The notes beneath the pieces were generated by a model that saw only the letters and a list, made by a program, of their open reading frames with translations, did not search any database and had not been told where the DNA came from. A DNA stretch of 64,000 nt. Source: Arthrobacter sp. B0490 (GTDB lineage: Bacteria > Actinomycetota > Actinomycetes > Actinomycetales > Micrococcaceae). The translations under genes were made by a program, and so were the position numbers. The stretch is taken from assembly GCF_002929355.1 (NCBI RefSeq), contig NZ_PJIR01000003.1, positions 434,001-498,000 on the forward strand, given 5' to 3'. Below are positions 26,567 through 35,603 of the stretch, piece after piece. How positions within the stretch are numbered: the stretch's first letter is position 1; each line of letters starts with the position of its first letter.

Positions 26567-27313
26567 GTGCTCACAGCCGGGGTGGATCTCGCAGCGGAAT
26601 CGAAGGGCACGGCCCTCGCGGTGCTCGACTGGTCCGGTCCCTTCGTGCGGATGGACGTCCGCACGGCAGTGGCCGACGCCGACATCGCCGCCGTCGCGCC
26701 GACGGTCGCCCGCCTGGGCATCGACTGCGCCTTCGGCTGGCCCGACGACTTCGTCTCCTTCCTCACCCGGCACGCGTCGGGCGGACGCGTGGAGGCGGGC
26801 GCCGACCAGGGCATGGCGTGGCGGCGTCGTCTGTCCTATCGGGCGACCGACCGCATCACGCGGGAGATCACGGGGCGGTGGCCGTTGAGTGTCGCGACCG
26901 ACCGGCTGGGACTGACGGCGATGCACTGCGCCGTCCTGCTGGACGCGGTCGGGGATGCGCTGGGGACTCCGGTGGACCGCTCCGGGGGCGGGACCGCCGT
27001 CGAGGTCTACCCGGCCGCGGCGCTGCGCGGCTGGGGCTTCGACACACGGGGGTACAAGAACGACATCCAGGTGCGCGGCGCCCTGCTGGCCCGGCTTCTC
27101 GAGCATGCGCCCTGGCTGGGGGTCGGGGCCGCGGACCGACGGCTCCTCACGGACTCCGACGACGCGTTCGACGCCGTGATCGCCGCCCTCGCGGCTCGTG
27201 CCCACGCGCTCGGCCGAACCCACCCCGTCCCGGCGCAGTTCCGGGAGCAGGCGTGCCGGGAGGGGTGGATCGCGCTGCCCGTGGGACGGTTGGAGGACCT
27301 CGCTCCCCGGTGA
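26567..27313 (+). CDS. DUF429 domain protein
   Basis: A 248-residue protein of the DUF429 family, an RNase-H-like fold group of unknown activity. The first strand AGVDLAAESKGTALAVLDW carries the conserved Asp, and IDCAFGWPDDFVSFL and the C-terminal DSDDAFDAVIAALAARA supply the other acidic residues expected of this fold. The start is GTG 26567, fixed by the adjacent TATAAT box. The following gene begins 38 nt later in the same direction and may be in the same transcript. Confidence 0.84.
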   Translation: MLTAGVDLAAESKGTALAVLDWSGPFVRMDVRTAVADADIAAVAPTVARLGIDCAFGWPDDFVSFLTRHASGGRVEAGADQGMAWRRRLSYRATDRITREITGRWPLSVATDRLGLTAMHCAVLLDAVGDALGTPVDRSGGGTAVEVYPAAALRGWGFDTRGYKNDIQVRGALLARLLEHAPWLGVGAADRRLLTDSDDAFDAVIAALAARAHALGRTHPVPAQFREQACREGWIALPVGRLEDLAPR

Positions 27314-27350
27314 CCGACCGCGGCGCGCATCACGGAAGGACGCAGCACCC

Positions 27351-28232
27351 ATGGACCTGGTGGAACGGGCCGAGGCCCTGTACGCGCTGCCGCTCGACCG
27401 GTTCACCGACGCGCGGAACGCCGCCGCGAAGGAGGCCTCGCAGGCGGGCGACAAGGACCTCGCCGCCGCGCTGCGCAAGCTGCCGAAGCCCGCCGCGGCG
27501 GCCTGGCTCGTCGATCTGCTGGTCACCCGTCGCCGGGACGAGGTGCAGCAGGTCCTGGAACTCGGAGCCTCGCTCAGGGAGGCGCAGGACGGCCTCGACC
27601 GGGCGCAGCTCCACGCGCTCGGCCAGCAGCGCCAGCGGCTCCTCGCCGCCGTCGCCCGGCAGTCCCTCGATGCCGCCGCGGAGGCGGGCTACGACGTCGG
27701 CCCCGCGGCCCTGCCGGGGGTCGAACAGACCCTCCGCGCCGCCCTCGCCGACCCGGCAGCCGCTGCCGCCGTCCTGACCGGACGGCTCGTCAGGACCCTC
27801 GAGGCGTCGGGCTGGGATCCGGTGGACCTCGAGGGTGCCGTCGGCGGCCCCTTCACCTCCCCCGCGCCGGGCGGCAGCGGACCGGACGAGGGCGACGACG
27901 CCGGGGACGGGCGGGCACGGAAGCCCTCGGCGCGGGAACGCAGGGACGCCGGCTCGCGACTCGCCGCAGCACGTGAGGCACACGCGGCGGCCGAGGACGC
28001 AGCCTCGGCCCTGCAGCGGAGGTCGCAGCGGCTCGCGGTGCGGCGCGAGGGGGTCGCCGCCTCCATCGAGGACCTCGAGGAACGGCTCGACGCGCTGCGC
28101 CGGGAGCGGGCCGACCTCGACGCCGAGACGGCCGACCTCGAGCGGGCCGCGGACGAGGCGGACGACGCCGTCGCCGCAGCGAGGGAAGCACTGGAGCACG
28201 CCGCCGCGTACCTCGCAACCCTCGAGGACTGA
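27351..28232 (+). CDS. Unknown protein with long C-terminal coiled coil
   Basis: A 293-residue cytoplasmic protein without a recognised enzyme domain. Residues 1-150 are helical (AEALYALPLDRFTDARN, LRKLPKPAAAAWLVDLL), residues 160-200 are a Gly/Asp-rich linker, and residues 205-293 form a strong heptad coiled coil of Ala, Glu, Arg and Leu (EDLEERLDALRRERADLDAE). The start ATG 27351 has GGAAGGA 11 nt upstream. Proteins with this layout are common but uncharacterised in Micrococcaceae. Role unknown; dimerisation is likely. Confidence 0.68.
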   Translation: MDLVERAEALYALPLDRFTDARNAAAKEASQAGDKDLAAALRKLPKPAAAAWLVDLLVTRRRDEVQQVLELGASLREAQDGLDRAQLHALGQQRQRLLAAVARQSLDAAAEAGYDVGPAALPGVEQTLRAALADPAAAAAVLTGRLVRTLEASGWDPVDLEGAVGGPFTSPAPGGSGPDEGDDAGDGRARKPSARERRDAGSRLAAAREAHAAAEDAASALQRRSQRLAVRREGVAASIEDLEERLDALRRERADLDAETADLERAADEADDAVAAAREALEHAAAYLATLED

Positions 28233-28234
28233 AC

Positions 28235-28653
28235 GGGGCACGCGCGCCCGGCGTAGACTGCGGAGCCCGGTGCCGACCAGAGAACCGTCACGGCGACGGC
28301 CCGTGCCCGGATGCCGCCGCGACGGGGATATCGGCCTACTGCTCCGATACGACGAAGGACCCGCGCTGGCCCACCTACCCCGGGCGCCTCGACACCGGGC
28401 GGATCCGGTCGATCCTCGGGGTCCCGTTCGCGCTCGAGGGCGACGGGCAGGCAGCGCTGAACCTCTACTCCGTCGGGCCCGACGCCTTCGTCCCGGCGGG
28501 TCATCAACACGGCCGCCGGCATCATCATGTTCCATGAATACGTGCTCGCAGGCGGAGGCCCTCGCGATCCTGCAGCGGGCGTCCAGCAGCCGGAACGTGA
28601 AGCTGAGGCTCGTGGCGGAACGCGTGGTGGCGTCCACCAACGGGCAGTCCTGA
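28235..28653 (+). pseudogene. Decayed GAF-ANTAR regulator
   Basis: Three pieces of one GAF-ANTAR protein survive in three different frames. In the frame of 28295, DGPCPDAAATG is followed by SDTTKDPRWP and IRSILGVPFALEGDGQAALN, the second half of a GAF domain. In the frame of 28500, VINTAAGIIMFHEY is the start of ANTAR. In the frame of 28546, SQAEALAILQRASSSRNVKL runs to a stop at 28651. The N-terminal half of GAF and a start codon are missing. So the gene is 5'-truncated and has two frameshifts. An intact GAF-ANTAR gene lies immediately downstream. This explains a 570-bp stretch that otherwise lacks a gene. Confidence 0.7.
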
Positions 28654-28806
28654 GGTAGGAGTACCGGGCAGCGTCCTGTCAGGTCCGGGCGCGCCGCGGC
28701 AGAACAATTTGCCCCGCCTGGGGCGGGCCGCTACCGTGGAAAGGGTCCAGTAGCGGGCGGATACCACTGTCGGCTGTGCCGGCATCAGGACTCCTGAAGG
28801 CATGAC

Positions 28807-29526
28807 GTGAACTCCGAGCCCACTCTCAACGACCTCGCCACGGCTTTCGGCCGCGTACGCGGGCTTCTCCTCACCGAAGAGACCGCGCAGCAAGCCGTCA
28901 ACCTCCTCGCCGAAGCGGCGAGGGACCTCATTCCCGGAGCAACCGGAGCAGGCGTGTCCCTCATCGAGCACGGACGACGGACGAGCAGCGGCGCGACCGA
29001 CCGATCGGTCCTGCGAGCCGATGAACTCCAGTACGAGCTCTCCGAAGGACCCTGCCTCAACGCCTGGGCCACGAGCACCCCGACCCGGACGGACGACACC
29101 ACCGCTCCCGGCCAGCGCTGGCCTCGCTGGGCCGCGGCGGCCGCCGAGATGTCGGTCCTCTCCTGCCAGAGCGTGCCCCTGATCCAGGGCCAGACGACCA
29201 TCGGTGCCATGAAGGTCCACTCGACGGAGGCTCATGCCTTCGACGAGACGACGGAGCGCGCCCTGACGCGCTTCGCGGTCTCCGCAGCAGCCCTGCTCGG
29301 CCACGTACAGACCACGGAGACGCCGAGACGCATCCAGACCGAACTCGCCACCGCCCTGCAGATGCGTGATCGCATCGGCATGGCCAAGGGGATCCTGATG
29401 GCGCAGCGTGGCATCGACGACCGCGAAGCCCTCCGCGTGCTCGTCGCCCGTGCGCAGGACGGTCGGCGTACGGTCGCCGACGTCGCCCTGGAGCTGACCG
29501 GCGGAGCCGGTTCCGCCAGGGCCTAG
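28807..29526 (+). CDS. GAF and ANTAR domain regulator
   Basis: A 239-residue probable transcription antiterminator. Residues 20-165 are a GAF sensor (GVSLIEHGRRTSSG, YELSEGPCLNAW, VPLIQGQTTIGAMKVHS), residues 175-235 an ANTAR RNA-binding domain (LQMRDRIGMAKGILMAQRGI, then RRTVADVALEL). ANTAR proteins bind paired hexaloop hairpins in nascent RNA; the GAF ligand is unknown. The GTG start at 28807 overlaps the stop of a two-codon ATG-ACG-TGA at 28802, which has GAAGG upstream; this may be chance or a minimal reinitiation signal. The degenerate copy just upstream suggests past duplication. Confidence 0.88.
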   Translation: MNSEPTLNDLATAFGRVRGLLLTEETAQQAVNLLAEAARDLIPGATGAGVSLIEHGRRTSSGATDRSVLRADELQYELSEGPCLNAWATSTPTRTDDTTAPGQRWPRWAAAAAEMSVLSCQSVPLIQGQTTIGAMKVHSTEAHAFDETTERALTRFAVSAAALLGHVQTTETPRRIQTELATALQMRDRIGMAKGILMAQRGIDDREALRVLVARAQDGRRTVADVALELTGGAGSARA

Positions 29527-29539
29527 ATCCCCGGCGCGG

Positions 29540-30559
29540 TCAGCGAAGGCCGGCCGCGGGCCCCACGAGGTTCACGATGTTCCCGAGCAGCGCCGCGTTG
29601 AAATCGACGCCGAGCTGGTTGGGAATCGTCACCAGCAGCGTGTCGGCGGCCTGCACGGCGGCGTCGGCCGCGAGCTGCTCGGCGATGGCGTCGGGCGGGC
29701 CGATGTAGCTCCGGCCGAAGCGGGAGCGTGCGCCGTCGAGGATCCCCACCTGATCGGTCGACTCCCGCTGCGCGCGGATGCCGAAGTAGTACTCGTCGGT
29801 CCTGCTGACGATCGGCAGGATGCTGCGGCTGACCGAGACCCTCGCCGCACCCTCGTGTCCGGCCTGGGCCCACGCCTTGCGGAAGATGTCGATCTGCTCG
29901 GCCTGCAGCTCGTCGAACGGCACGCCGGTGTCCTCGGTCAGCAGCGTGGAGCTCATGAGGTTCATGCCCTGCTCCCCGGCCCAGCGCGCCGTCGCCCTCG
30001 TACCCGATCCCCACCAGATGCGCTCGGACAGCCCGGGCGACAGCGGGTCGACGGGCAGGTTCCCGGTACTCCCCGTCATCCGCGGATTGGCTTCCGCGAT
30101 GCCCTGGCCGGCGATCGCCCTGCGGAACAGGTCCGTCTTCGCACGGGCCATGTCGGCGTCGCTGGAGCCCTCCGCCGGCGGATAGCCGAAGCTGCGGTAG
30201 CCGTCGAGAGCCGTCTCGGGTGATCCGCGGCTGATCCCGAGCTGCAGCCGCCCGTTGCTGATGAGGTCGGTGACGGCGGCTTCCTCGGCCATGTAGAGCG
30301 GGTTCTCGTACCGCATGTCGATCACGCCGGTGCCGAGTTCGATGGTCCTCGTCCGCGCGGCCATGGCGGCCAGCAGCGGGAAGGGCGCCGAGTACTGCGG
30401 CGCGAAGTGGTGGACGCGCACGTACGCGCCGTCGACGCCGAGCTCCTCGGCCGCAACGGCGAGCTCCACGGCCTGGACGAGGGCCTCGCGGGCCGTGGGG
30501 ACGAGCGAGCCGCGCACGTCCTGATAGTGGCCGAAGGACAGGAATCCGATCTTCTTCAT
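29540..30559 (-). CDS. LLM class flavin-dependent oxidoreductase
   Basis: A 339-residue bacterial-luciferase-like monooxygenase (FMN or F420). The N-terminal strand MKKIGFLSFGHYQD, the VHHFAPQYSAPFPLLAA segment and LELGTGVIDMRYENP are typical; further on come LQLGISRGSPETALDGY and the C-terminal substrate-binding loop YIGPPDAIAEQLAAD. Substrate unknown; related proteins oxidise alkanals, alkanesulfonates or xenobiotics. It is convergent with the GAF-ANTAR gene and divergent from a VOC gene. Confidence 0.9.
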   Translation of the reverse strand: MKKIGFLSFGHYQDVRGSLVPTAREALVQAVELAVAAEELGVDGAYVRVHHFAPQYSAPFPLLAAMAARTRTIELGTGVIDMRYENPLYMAEEAAVTDLISNGRLQLGISRGSPETALDGYRSFGYPPAEGSSDADMARAKTDLFRRAIAGQGIAEANPRMTGSTGNLPVDPLSPGLSERIWWGSGTRATARWAGEQGMNLMSSTLLTEDTGVPFDELQAEQIDIFRKAWAQAGHEGAARVSVSRSILPIVSRTDEYYFGIRAQRESTDQVGILDGARSRFGRSYIGPPDAIAEQLAADAAVQAADTLLVTIPNQLGVDFNAALLGNIVNLVGPAAGLR

Positions 30560-30696
30560 GTCCGGTGCAGCGTCCGGGAGCGTATCCCCATTCCCGGGCG
30601 GAGGTTACGTCCCCGAGCGCCGTCATCACTTCAGTCTGGTCAGCGCCAGTCCTGGTGCGGATCCTCCACGCCACGCCGCCGATCGGGCAGGCGTGC

Positions 30697-30702
30697 AAGA
30701 CT
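30697..30702 (+). promoter_or_regulatory. Possible -10 AAGACT before the VOC gene
   Basis: AAGACT (matching only positions 2 and 6 of the consensus) ends 6 nt before the ATG at 30709; no ribosome binding site is present in the gap, so a leaderless start is possible. Confidence 0.3.
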
Positions 30703-30708
30703 GCGGCC

Positions 30709-31125
30709 ATGACGATCCCCATCAAGTCCTACGCCCATGTCCGCCTCACGGTCACCGACATCGAGGCCTCCCGCGCGTTCTACGACGCCGTCTTCGGACT
30801 GCCCGTCGCCTTCGAGGTGCCCGAGGGCGCCGACGAAGCGACCCGCGAACAGCTCGGTTTCCTGTTCGGCGGCGTCATCTACCAGCTCGGGGACAGCCTG
30901 CTGGGCCTGCGGCCCGTGGCCGACGACGTCTTCAGCGAGAACCGGGTGGGCCTCGACCACCTCTCCTTCGCCGTCGAGGACCGAAAGGTGCTCGACGACG
31001 CCGCGGGACAGCTCGAAGCCCGCGGTATCCCCCACGCCGGGGTGAAGGACATCGGCGCGGGCTACATCCTGGAGTTCCGCGACCCGGACGACATCGCGCT
31101 CGAACTCTTCGCACCCAAGGCGTAG
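30709..31125 (+). CDS. VOC family protein
   Basis: A 138-residue vicinal-oxygen-chelate protein, glyoxalase/bleomycin-resistance-like. The two modules are seen as AHVRLTVTDIEASRAFYDAV and VGLDHLSFAVEDRKVLDDA, and the ending YILEFRDPDDIALELF has the metal-ligand Glu position. The His of AHVRLTV and HLSF are likely further ligands. The 3' end overlaps the convergent GAF gene by about 60 nt, more than usual. Confidence 0.87.
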   Translation: MTIPIKSYAHVRLTVTDIEASRAFYDAVFGLPVAFEVPEGADEATREQLGFLFGGVIYQLGDSLLGLRPVADDVFSENRVGLDHLSFAVEDRKVLDDAAGQLEARGIPHAGVKDIGAGYILEFRDPDDIALELFAPKA

Positions 31126-31718
31126 GAGCCGGCTTCCGCCGGCGGGGAGCCGAGGACCTCGGCGTTCACCTCGAGCTCGGCTTCGTCAGCCAGGCGATGA
31201 AGTTGCAGGAGACCATGGCCGTCGAGGTCCCGCGGCCTCGTGTCCAGGATGCACAGACTGCCGACGAACCAGCCACCGGGCCCGCGCAGCGGCACACCGG
31301 CGTAGAAGCGGATGAAGGGCGCCCCCACCACGAGGGGGTTGTGCTGGAAGCGCTCGTCGGCCCGGAGATCGGACACCACCAGCGGGTCCTCGCCCTGCAG
31401 CGTGACGTTGCAGAAGGCGGCGTCCCGCTGGACGTTGCGCGGGAACGACCCCACGAAGGACTTGAGGTATTGCCGGTCCGCGCCGACGAGGGAGATGACC
31501 GCCGTCGTCACCCCGAAGTGGGCCTGGGCACGGCGCGTCAGGCGGTCGAACCGCTCCTCGTCGCCGGAGTCCAGAAGACCCAGTCGATCGAGTGAGCGCA
31601 GCCGCTGACGCTCGGCTTCGCGGGCCGGGGAACCCTGCAGGTCGGACCGGGCAGCTGCGGCGAAGGAGGATGGGGTAGGCAGGGAAAGAGTCCGCTCGAG
31701 TGGTAGTGGGGTGACCAT
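31062..31718 (-). CDS. GAF domain protein
   Basis: A 218-residue protein with one GAF domain at residues 35-190, of the type found before diguanylate cyclases and histidine kinases: ERFDRLTRRAQAHFGVTTAV, SLVGADRQYLKSFVG, RDAAFCNVTLQGEDPLVVSD and FYAGVPLRGPGGWFVGSLCI. No output domain follows; the C-terminus is Ser/Ala-rich and overlaps the convergent VOC gene. The ATG at 31718 has a poor ribosome binding site; a TTG at 31766 would add 16 residues that look unlike the family. A stand-alone sensor, ligand unknown. Confidence 0.78.
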   Translation of the reverse strand: MVTPLPLERTLSLPTPSSFAAAARSDLQGSPAREAERQRLRSLDRLGLLDSGDEERFDRLTRRAQAHFGVTTAVISLVGADRQYLKSFVGSFPRNVQRDAAFCNVTLQGEDPLVVSDLRADERFQHNPLVVGAPFIRFYAGVPLRGPGGWFVGSLCILDTRPRDLDGHGLLQLHRLADEAELEVNAEVLGSPPAEAGSYALGAKSSSAMSSGSRNSRM

Positions 31719-31938
31719 CCGTTCGCTTGGGCAACGGATATATCCATGATGCCAGTTCCGGCTCAACTCACCGGGCAGGAACGGCGGGACAAGACGAAAG
31801 CTTCAGCGAAGTTTTCCCTGCACGCCATGTTCCGATGACGGCGCCCGCACGGACGGGGCCGAACGGACCGATGGCGGCGGTCGGACGAAGGACGAATTCG
31901 CACCTGTGTTCTATTTCAAGAATGGTACAATAGGAAAC

Positions 31939-33507
31939 ATGTTCGACGATGCCGCAGGCACTCGGGAAGGATCCTCGCTCGGACCGGGCGTGGAAACCTC
32001 CGTGATCCGCGGCTGGATCAGAAGCCTCGTCCCTCGGACGTCGGCAGGTCATCCTTCGGCTTCGCCCGATGCGCCCATCGAGGGCCCTGAGGAGGCGTTG
32101 GTGTCGACGATGCGGGTACTCGAGGACCTGAAGTGCGCTGCGACGGCGGCCCAGGCCCGCGCCGCCATGGCCCTGGATACTGCTCGACGACGAGCGGAGG
32201 CGGGCGCCGGCGTCCCGGCCGGGCAGCGCGGGCGGGGCGTCGGAGCCGAGGTCGCCCTGGCGCGACGGGAGTCGCCCCATCAGGGCTCGCGGCTGCTGGG
32301 CCTGGCCCGGCTGGTCACGACGGACATGCCTCACACCCTCGCAGCCCTGGAATCCGGTGCGCTCAACGAGTGGCGTGCCACCGTGATCGCGCGCGAGACC
32401 ATCTGCCTGAGCGCCGAGAACCGTCGGGCCGTCGACGCCGAACTGGCAGCCGATACCGGCGCCCTCGAGGGCGTCGGCACACAGGGGCTGAAGAACCGGG
32501 CGCGGAAGATCGCCTATCGTCTCGAACCGGGGGCCGCCGTCGCAAGGGCGCGCAGGGCCGTCGGGGAACGCTACGTGAGCTGTCGGCCCGCCCCCGACAC
32601 CATGGCCCACCTCACCGCACTGCTTCCCGCGGGCGAAGCCATCAGCGCCTATTCCGCGCTCTCCCGCCAGGCCGATACGCAGATCAGCACCGGGGACGGC
32701 CACGGGCGCGGGCGTGGCCAGTTGATGGCCGACGCCCTCGTCGAGCGCCTCACCGGCACGGCTGCCGGGACGGTCCGGGCCGAGGTGCAACTGATCATGA
32801 CGGACCGGACGCTCCTGAAGGGTGACAGTGAGCCGGCCTTCCTTCCCGGCTACGGCTCCGTCCCGGCCCAGACGGCCCGTGACCTCCTCCGGGCCCGTCC
32901 CCGTACCCGGAATCACGGCGACCCGGACGGCGACCTGCTCGCCGGCGGCGGTCCCGTTGCGACCGACGATCCCGCCGCCCGGCTCTGGCTGCGCCGGCTC
33001 TACACCACCCCCGACACCGGCCGGCTGGTGGCGATGGATTCACGCGCCCGGCTCTTCCCGCCCGGCCTGCGCCGCCTGATCGCCGCCAGGGACGCGACCT
33101 GCCGCACCCCGTACTGTGACGCGCCGATCCGGCACGCGGACCACATCGTCCCCTGGCGGATCACCGGTACGACGGACGCGGACGGCGGGCAGGGGCTGTG
33201 CGAGAACTGCAACTACGTGAAGGAAGCGGAGGGCTGGGTGTCCAGACCCCTGCCGGGACCAGGACATGCGATCGAGCGGCGCACGCCCACGGGGCACACC
33301 TACGTCTCGGTGGCGCCGCCACTACCCGGCGCACGCCTGCCCGACCCGCCCTGGTCCCGGCGACAGCCCCAGGCGGCCCGGTCGGACAGCCCTTCGCCCG
33401 ACAGACCTTCATCCGGCAACCCTTCACCCGACGGCCCCTTGCCCGCCAGGACGCGACGGCTGGCGCACTCGGTGGTCGACTTCATCCTTCACCCCGCCGC
33501 TGCCTGA
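31939..33507 (+). CDS. DUF222 / HNH endonuclease domain protein
   Basis: A 522-residue protein of the actinobacterial DUF222-HNH family (13E12-like). Residues 40-300 form the DUF222 part (ARRESPHQGSRLLGLARLV, NEWRATVIARETICLS); residues 370-440 the HNH nuclease, with CRTPYCDAPIRHADHIVPW and the second knuckle CENCNYVKE. The last 70 residues are a Pro/Ser-rich tail with the repeated unit SP(D)xPS. These genes are multicopy in Micrococcaceae and their role is unknown. The ATG at 31939 has AGGA nearby and lies in a short AT-rich patch (31905-31938) with TACAAT at 31925-31930. It ends before a strong hairpin. Confidence 0.87.
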   Translation: MFDDAAGTREGSSLGPGVETSVIRGWIRSLVPRTSAGHPSASPDAPIEGPEEALVSTMRVLEDLKCAATAAQARAAMALDTARRRAEAGAGVPAGQRGRGVGAEVALARRESPHQGSRLLGLARLVTTDMPHTLAALESGALNEWRATVIARETICLSAENRRAVDAELAADTGALEGVGTQGLKNRARKIAYRLEPGAAVARARRAVGERYVSCRPAPDTMAHLTALLPAGEAISAYSALSRQADTQISTGDGHGRGRGQLMADALVERLTGTAAGTVRAEVQLIMTDRTLLKGDSEPAFLPGYGSVPAQTARDLLRARPRTRNHGDPDGDLLAGGGPVATDDPAARLWLRRLYTTPDTGRLVAMDSRARLFPPGLRRLIAARDATCRTPYCDAPIRHADHIVPWRITGTTDADGGQGLCENCNYVKEAEGWVSRPLPGPGHAIERRTPTGHTYVSVAPPLPGARLPDPPWSRRQPQAARSDSPSPDRPSSGNPSPDGPLPARTRRLAHSVVDFILHPAAA

Positions 33508-33531
33508 ACTGCGCCCTGTGGCAGTCATGCA

Positions 33532-33564
33532 GAGACCCGGCAGTCGGAACGACTGCCGGGTCTC
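33532..33564. terminator. 15-bp perfect hairpin between convergent genes
   Basis: GAGACCCGGCAGTCG, loop GAA, CGACTGCCGGGTCTC. It lies 25 nt after the HNH stop and 28 nt after the universal-stress stop on the other strand, so it can end both transcripts. No long T-run accompanies it, as is common in actinobacteria. Confidence 0.75.
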
Positions 33565-33591
33565 CGGCCGATCACCGGGCTAGCACCGGGC

Positions 33592-33987
33592 TCAGGGCAG
33601 TTTGACCGCCAGGACGTTGCAGGGCGCCGAGAGCAGGATCGTCTGCGCGGTCGAGCCCATGATGAGCTTGCCCACGGGTGTCCGGTGACGCAGTCCGATC
33701 ACGATCAGCTCCGCATCCAGCTCCTCCGCGGTGTCGACGACCTCCTCGGCCGCCGTCGCCTCGGAGATGCTGTGGCGGATCGAGTAGGGAACGCCGGTGG
33801 CGCTGAGCATGCCCTCCAGTTTCGAGACGTCCTCGGAATCGGCATAGGCCGGGTTGACGAGGCGGTCCGCGCGCGTGGTGTTGATGACCACCAGCAGGGC
33901 GCCCCGCCGTCGGGCCTCTTCCACCGCCTCGGTGACGGCGGCCTCCCCCAGGGCGTTGGGCACGTAGCCCACCACGATGGCGCTCAT
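33592..33987 (-). CDS. Universal stress protein
   Basis: A 131-residue single-domain UspA-family protein. The nucleotide-binding signature is present near the C-terminus as IVIGLRHRTPVGKLIMGST, with the G-x2-G-x9-G(S/T) pattern slightly changed, then SAPCNVLAVK. The ATG overlaps the stop of tctA (ATGA), so it is translated with the tricarboxylate transporter and is the last gene of that operon. Usp partners of transporters are proposed to tune activity by nucleotide binding; here that is only an inference. Confidence 0.9.
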   Translation of the reverse strand: MSAIVVGYVPNALGEAAVTEAVEEARRRGALLVVINTTRADRLVNPAYADSEDVSKLEGMLSATGVPYSIRHSISEATAAEEVVDTAEELDAELIVIGLRHRTPVGKLIMGSTAQTILLSAPCNVLAVKLP

Positions 33988-35603
33988 CGGTCGTTGTCCT
34001 TCCGGTCGGTAGTGGGTGTCGACGTCGACGTGGTGGTCGGCTCGGCCGGGGCCACGGAACCGCGGACGACGTCGGACGCGTCGGCGTTGGCGGCGACCAT
34101 CGCCTCGAACTGGCGCTGGCGGCGCTTGAGCAGGAACGACAGCGCGAAGATGACGATCAGGACCACGTAGATGGTGGCGGCGACCGGCGACTGGACGAGC
34201 GCCATCGGATCGCCCTGGGAGATCGCGAGCGACCGGCGGAGCTGGCTCTCGAAGATCGGTCCCAGGATCAGGCCCACCACCATCGGAGCGATCGGGTAGC
34301 CGAAGCGCCGCATGAAGAACCCGAGGATCCCGACCACCAGGAGGATGATGACGTCGATCGGCGTGAAGTTCACCGAGAACGCGCCCAGGACGGCGAACAC
34401 CAGGATGCCCGCGTACAGGTACGGCCGGGGGATCTGGAGGATCTTGACCCAGATGCCCACGAGCGGCAGGTTCAGCACGAGCAGCATCAGGTTGCCGACG
34501 TAGAGGCTCGCGATGAGCGCCCAGACGAGGGCACTGTTGGACTCGAAGAGCTGCGGGCCCACGGGGATCTGGTACCGCTGGAAGGCCACGAGCATCATCG
34601 CCGCTGTCGCCGTCGTCGGGATGCCGAGCGTCAGCAGGGGCACGAGCACACCTGCGGCAGCCGCGTTGTTCGCGGCCTCCGGACCGGCCACGCCCTCGAT
34701 GGCGCCCTTGCCGAACTGCTTCTTGTTCTCGCCCTTGGCGAGCTTGCGTTCCGTGGCGTAGGACAGGAACGTCGCGACATCCGCGCCGCCTGCCGGGATG
34801 GTGCCCACCGGGAAGCCGATGAAGGTCCCGCGGAGCCAGGGCTTCCAGGACCTGCGGAGGTCCTCCTTGCGGAGCCAGCTCGTCCAGCCGCCCGTCACCG
34901 GGATGACCTTGATGGGTCCGTGGCGCAGCCGGGATGCCACGTACAGTGCCTCGCCGACGGCGAAGAGCGCCACGGCCACGAGGACGACGTCGATCCCGTC
35001 CGCCAGGAAGGGGCTGCCGAAGGTGTACCGCTGCTGGGCGGTCAGGGAGTCGAAGCCGACGAGCGCGATGAACAGGCCCAGACCGAGGGATGCGAGGCCC
35101 CGCAGCACGGACGAGCCGAGGAGCGCACCGACCGTCAGGAAGGCCACCACCATGAGTGCCACGTACTCCACGGGGCCGATCTGCACCGCGAAGGCGGCGA
35201 CGAACGGAGCGAGGAAGCTCAGCAGGACGGTCGCGATGGTGCCGGCGACGAACGAGCCGACGGCGGCCGTGGCCAGCGCGGCCGCTCCCCTGCCGGCCTT
35301 CGCCATCTTGTTGCCCTCGAGCGCCGTGACGATCGACGACGACTCACCGGGCGTGTTGAGCAGGATCGACGTGGTGGACCCGCCGTACATGCCGCCGTAG
35401 TAGATGCCGGCGAAGACGATGATCGCCGCCGTCGGCTCGAGGCTGTAGGTGATGGGCATGAGCAGCGCGACCGTCATGGCCGGGCCGATGCCCGGCAGCA
35501 CGCCGACGGCGGTGCCGACGAGCACCCCGCCGAGCGCGAAGAGCAGGTAGATGGGCTGCATCGCCGTGGCGAAGCCCTCCATCAGCAGGAAGAAGCTATC
35601 CAC
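33984..35603 (-). CDS. tctA: Tripartite tricarboxylate transporter large permease TctA
   Basis: A 539-residue permease with about twelve helices. Family signatures are [20 protein letters not shown] near the N-terminus and [19 protein letters not shown] and [20 protein letters not shown] in the middle. It works with TctB and the periplasmic-type binding protein TctC to import tricarboxylates, driven by an ion gradient. I start at GTG 35603 because family members begin with (M)[10 protein letters not shown]; a GTG at 35612 with AAGGG upstream is an alternative. Either start overlaps the end of tctB. The C-terminal 60 residues are a polar Thr/Ser-rich tail. Confidence 0.93.
   Translation of the reverse strand: MDSFFLLMEGFATAMQPIYLLFALGGVLVGTAVGVLPGIGPAMTVALLMPITYSLEPTAAIIVFAGIYYGGMYGGSTTSILLNTPGESSSIVTALEGNKMAKAGRGAAALATAAVGSFVAGTIATVLLSFLAPFVAAFAVQIGPVEYVALMVVAFLTVGALLGSSVLRGLASLGLGLFIALVGFDSLTAQQRYTFGSPFLADGIDVVLVAVALFAVGEALYVASRLRHGPIKVIPVTGGWTSWLRKEDLRRSWKPWLRGTFIGFPVGTIPAGGADVATFLSYATERKLAKGENKKQFGKGAIEGVAGPEAANNAAAAGVLVPLLTLGIPTTATAAMMLVAFQRYQIPVGPQLFESNSALVWALIASLYVGNLMLLVLNLPLVGIWVKILQIPRPYLYAGILVFAVLGAFSVNFTPIDVIILLVVGILGFFMRRFGYPIAPMVVGLILGPIFESQLRRSLAISQGDPMALVQSPVAATIYVVLIVIFALSFLLKRRQRQFEAMVAANADASDVVRGSVAPAEPTTTSTSTPTTDRKDNDR

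Noticed and set aside
31939..33507. DUF222-HNH gene as a homing endonuclease or mobile element
   Set aside because: There is no intron, intein boundary or flanking repeat. These genes are ordinary multicopy chromosomal genes in actinobacteria.
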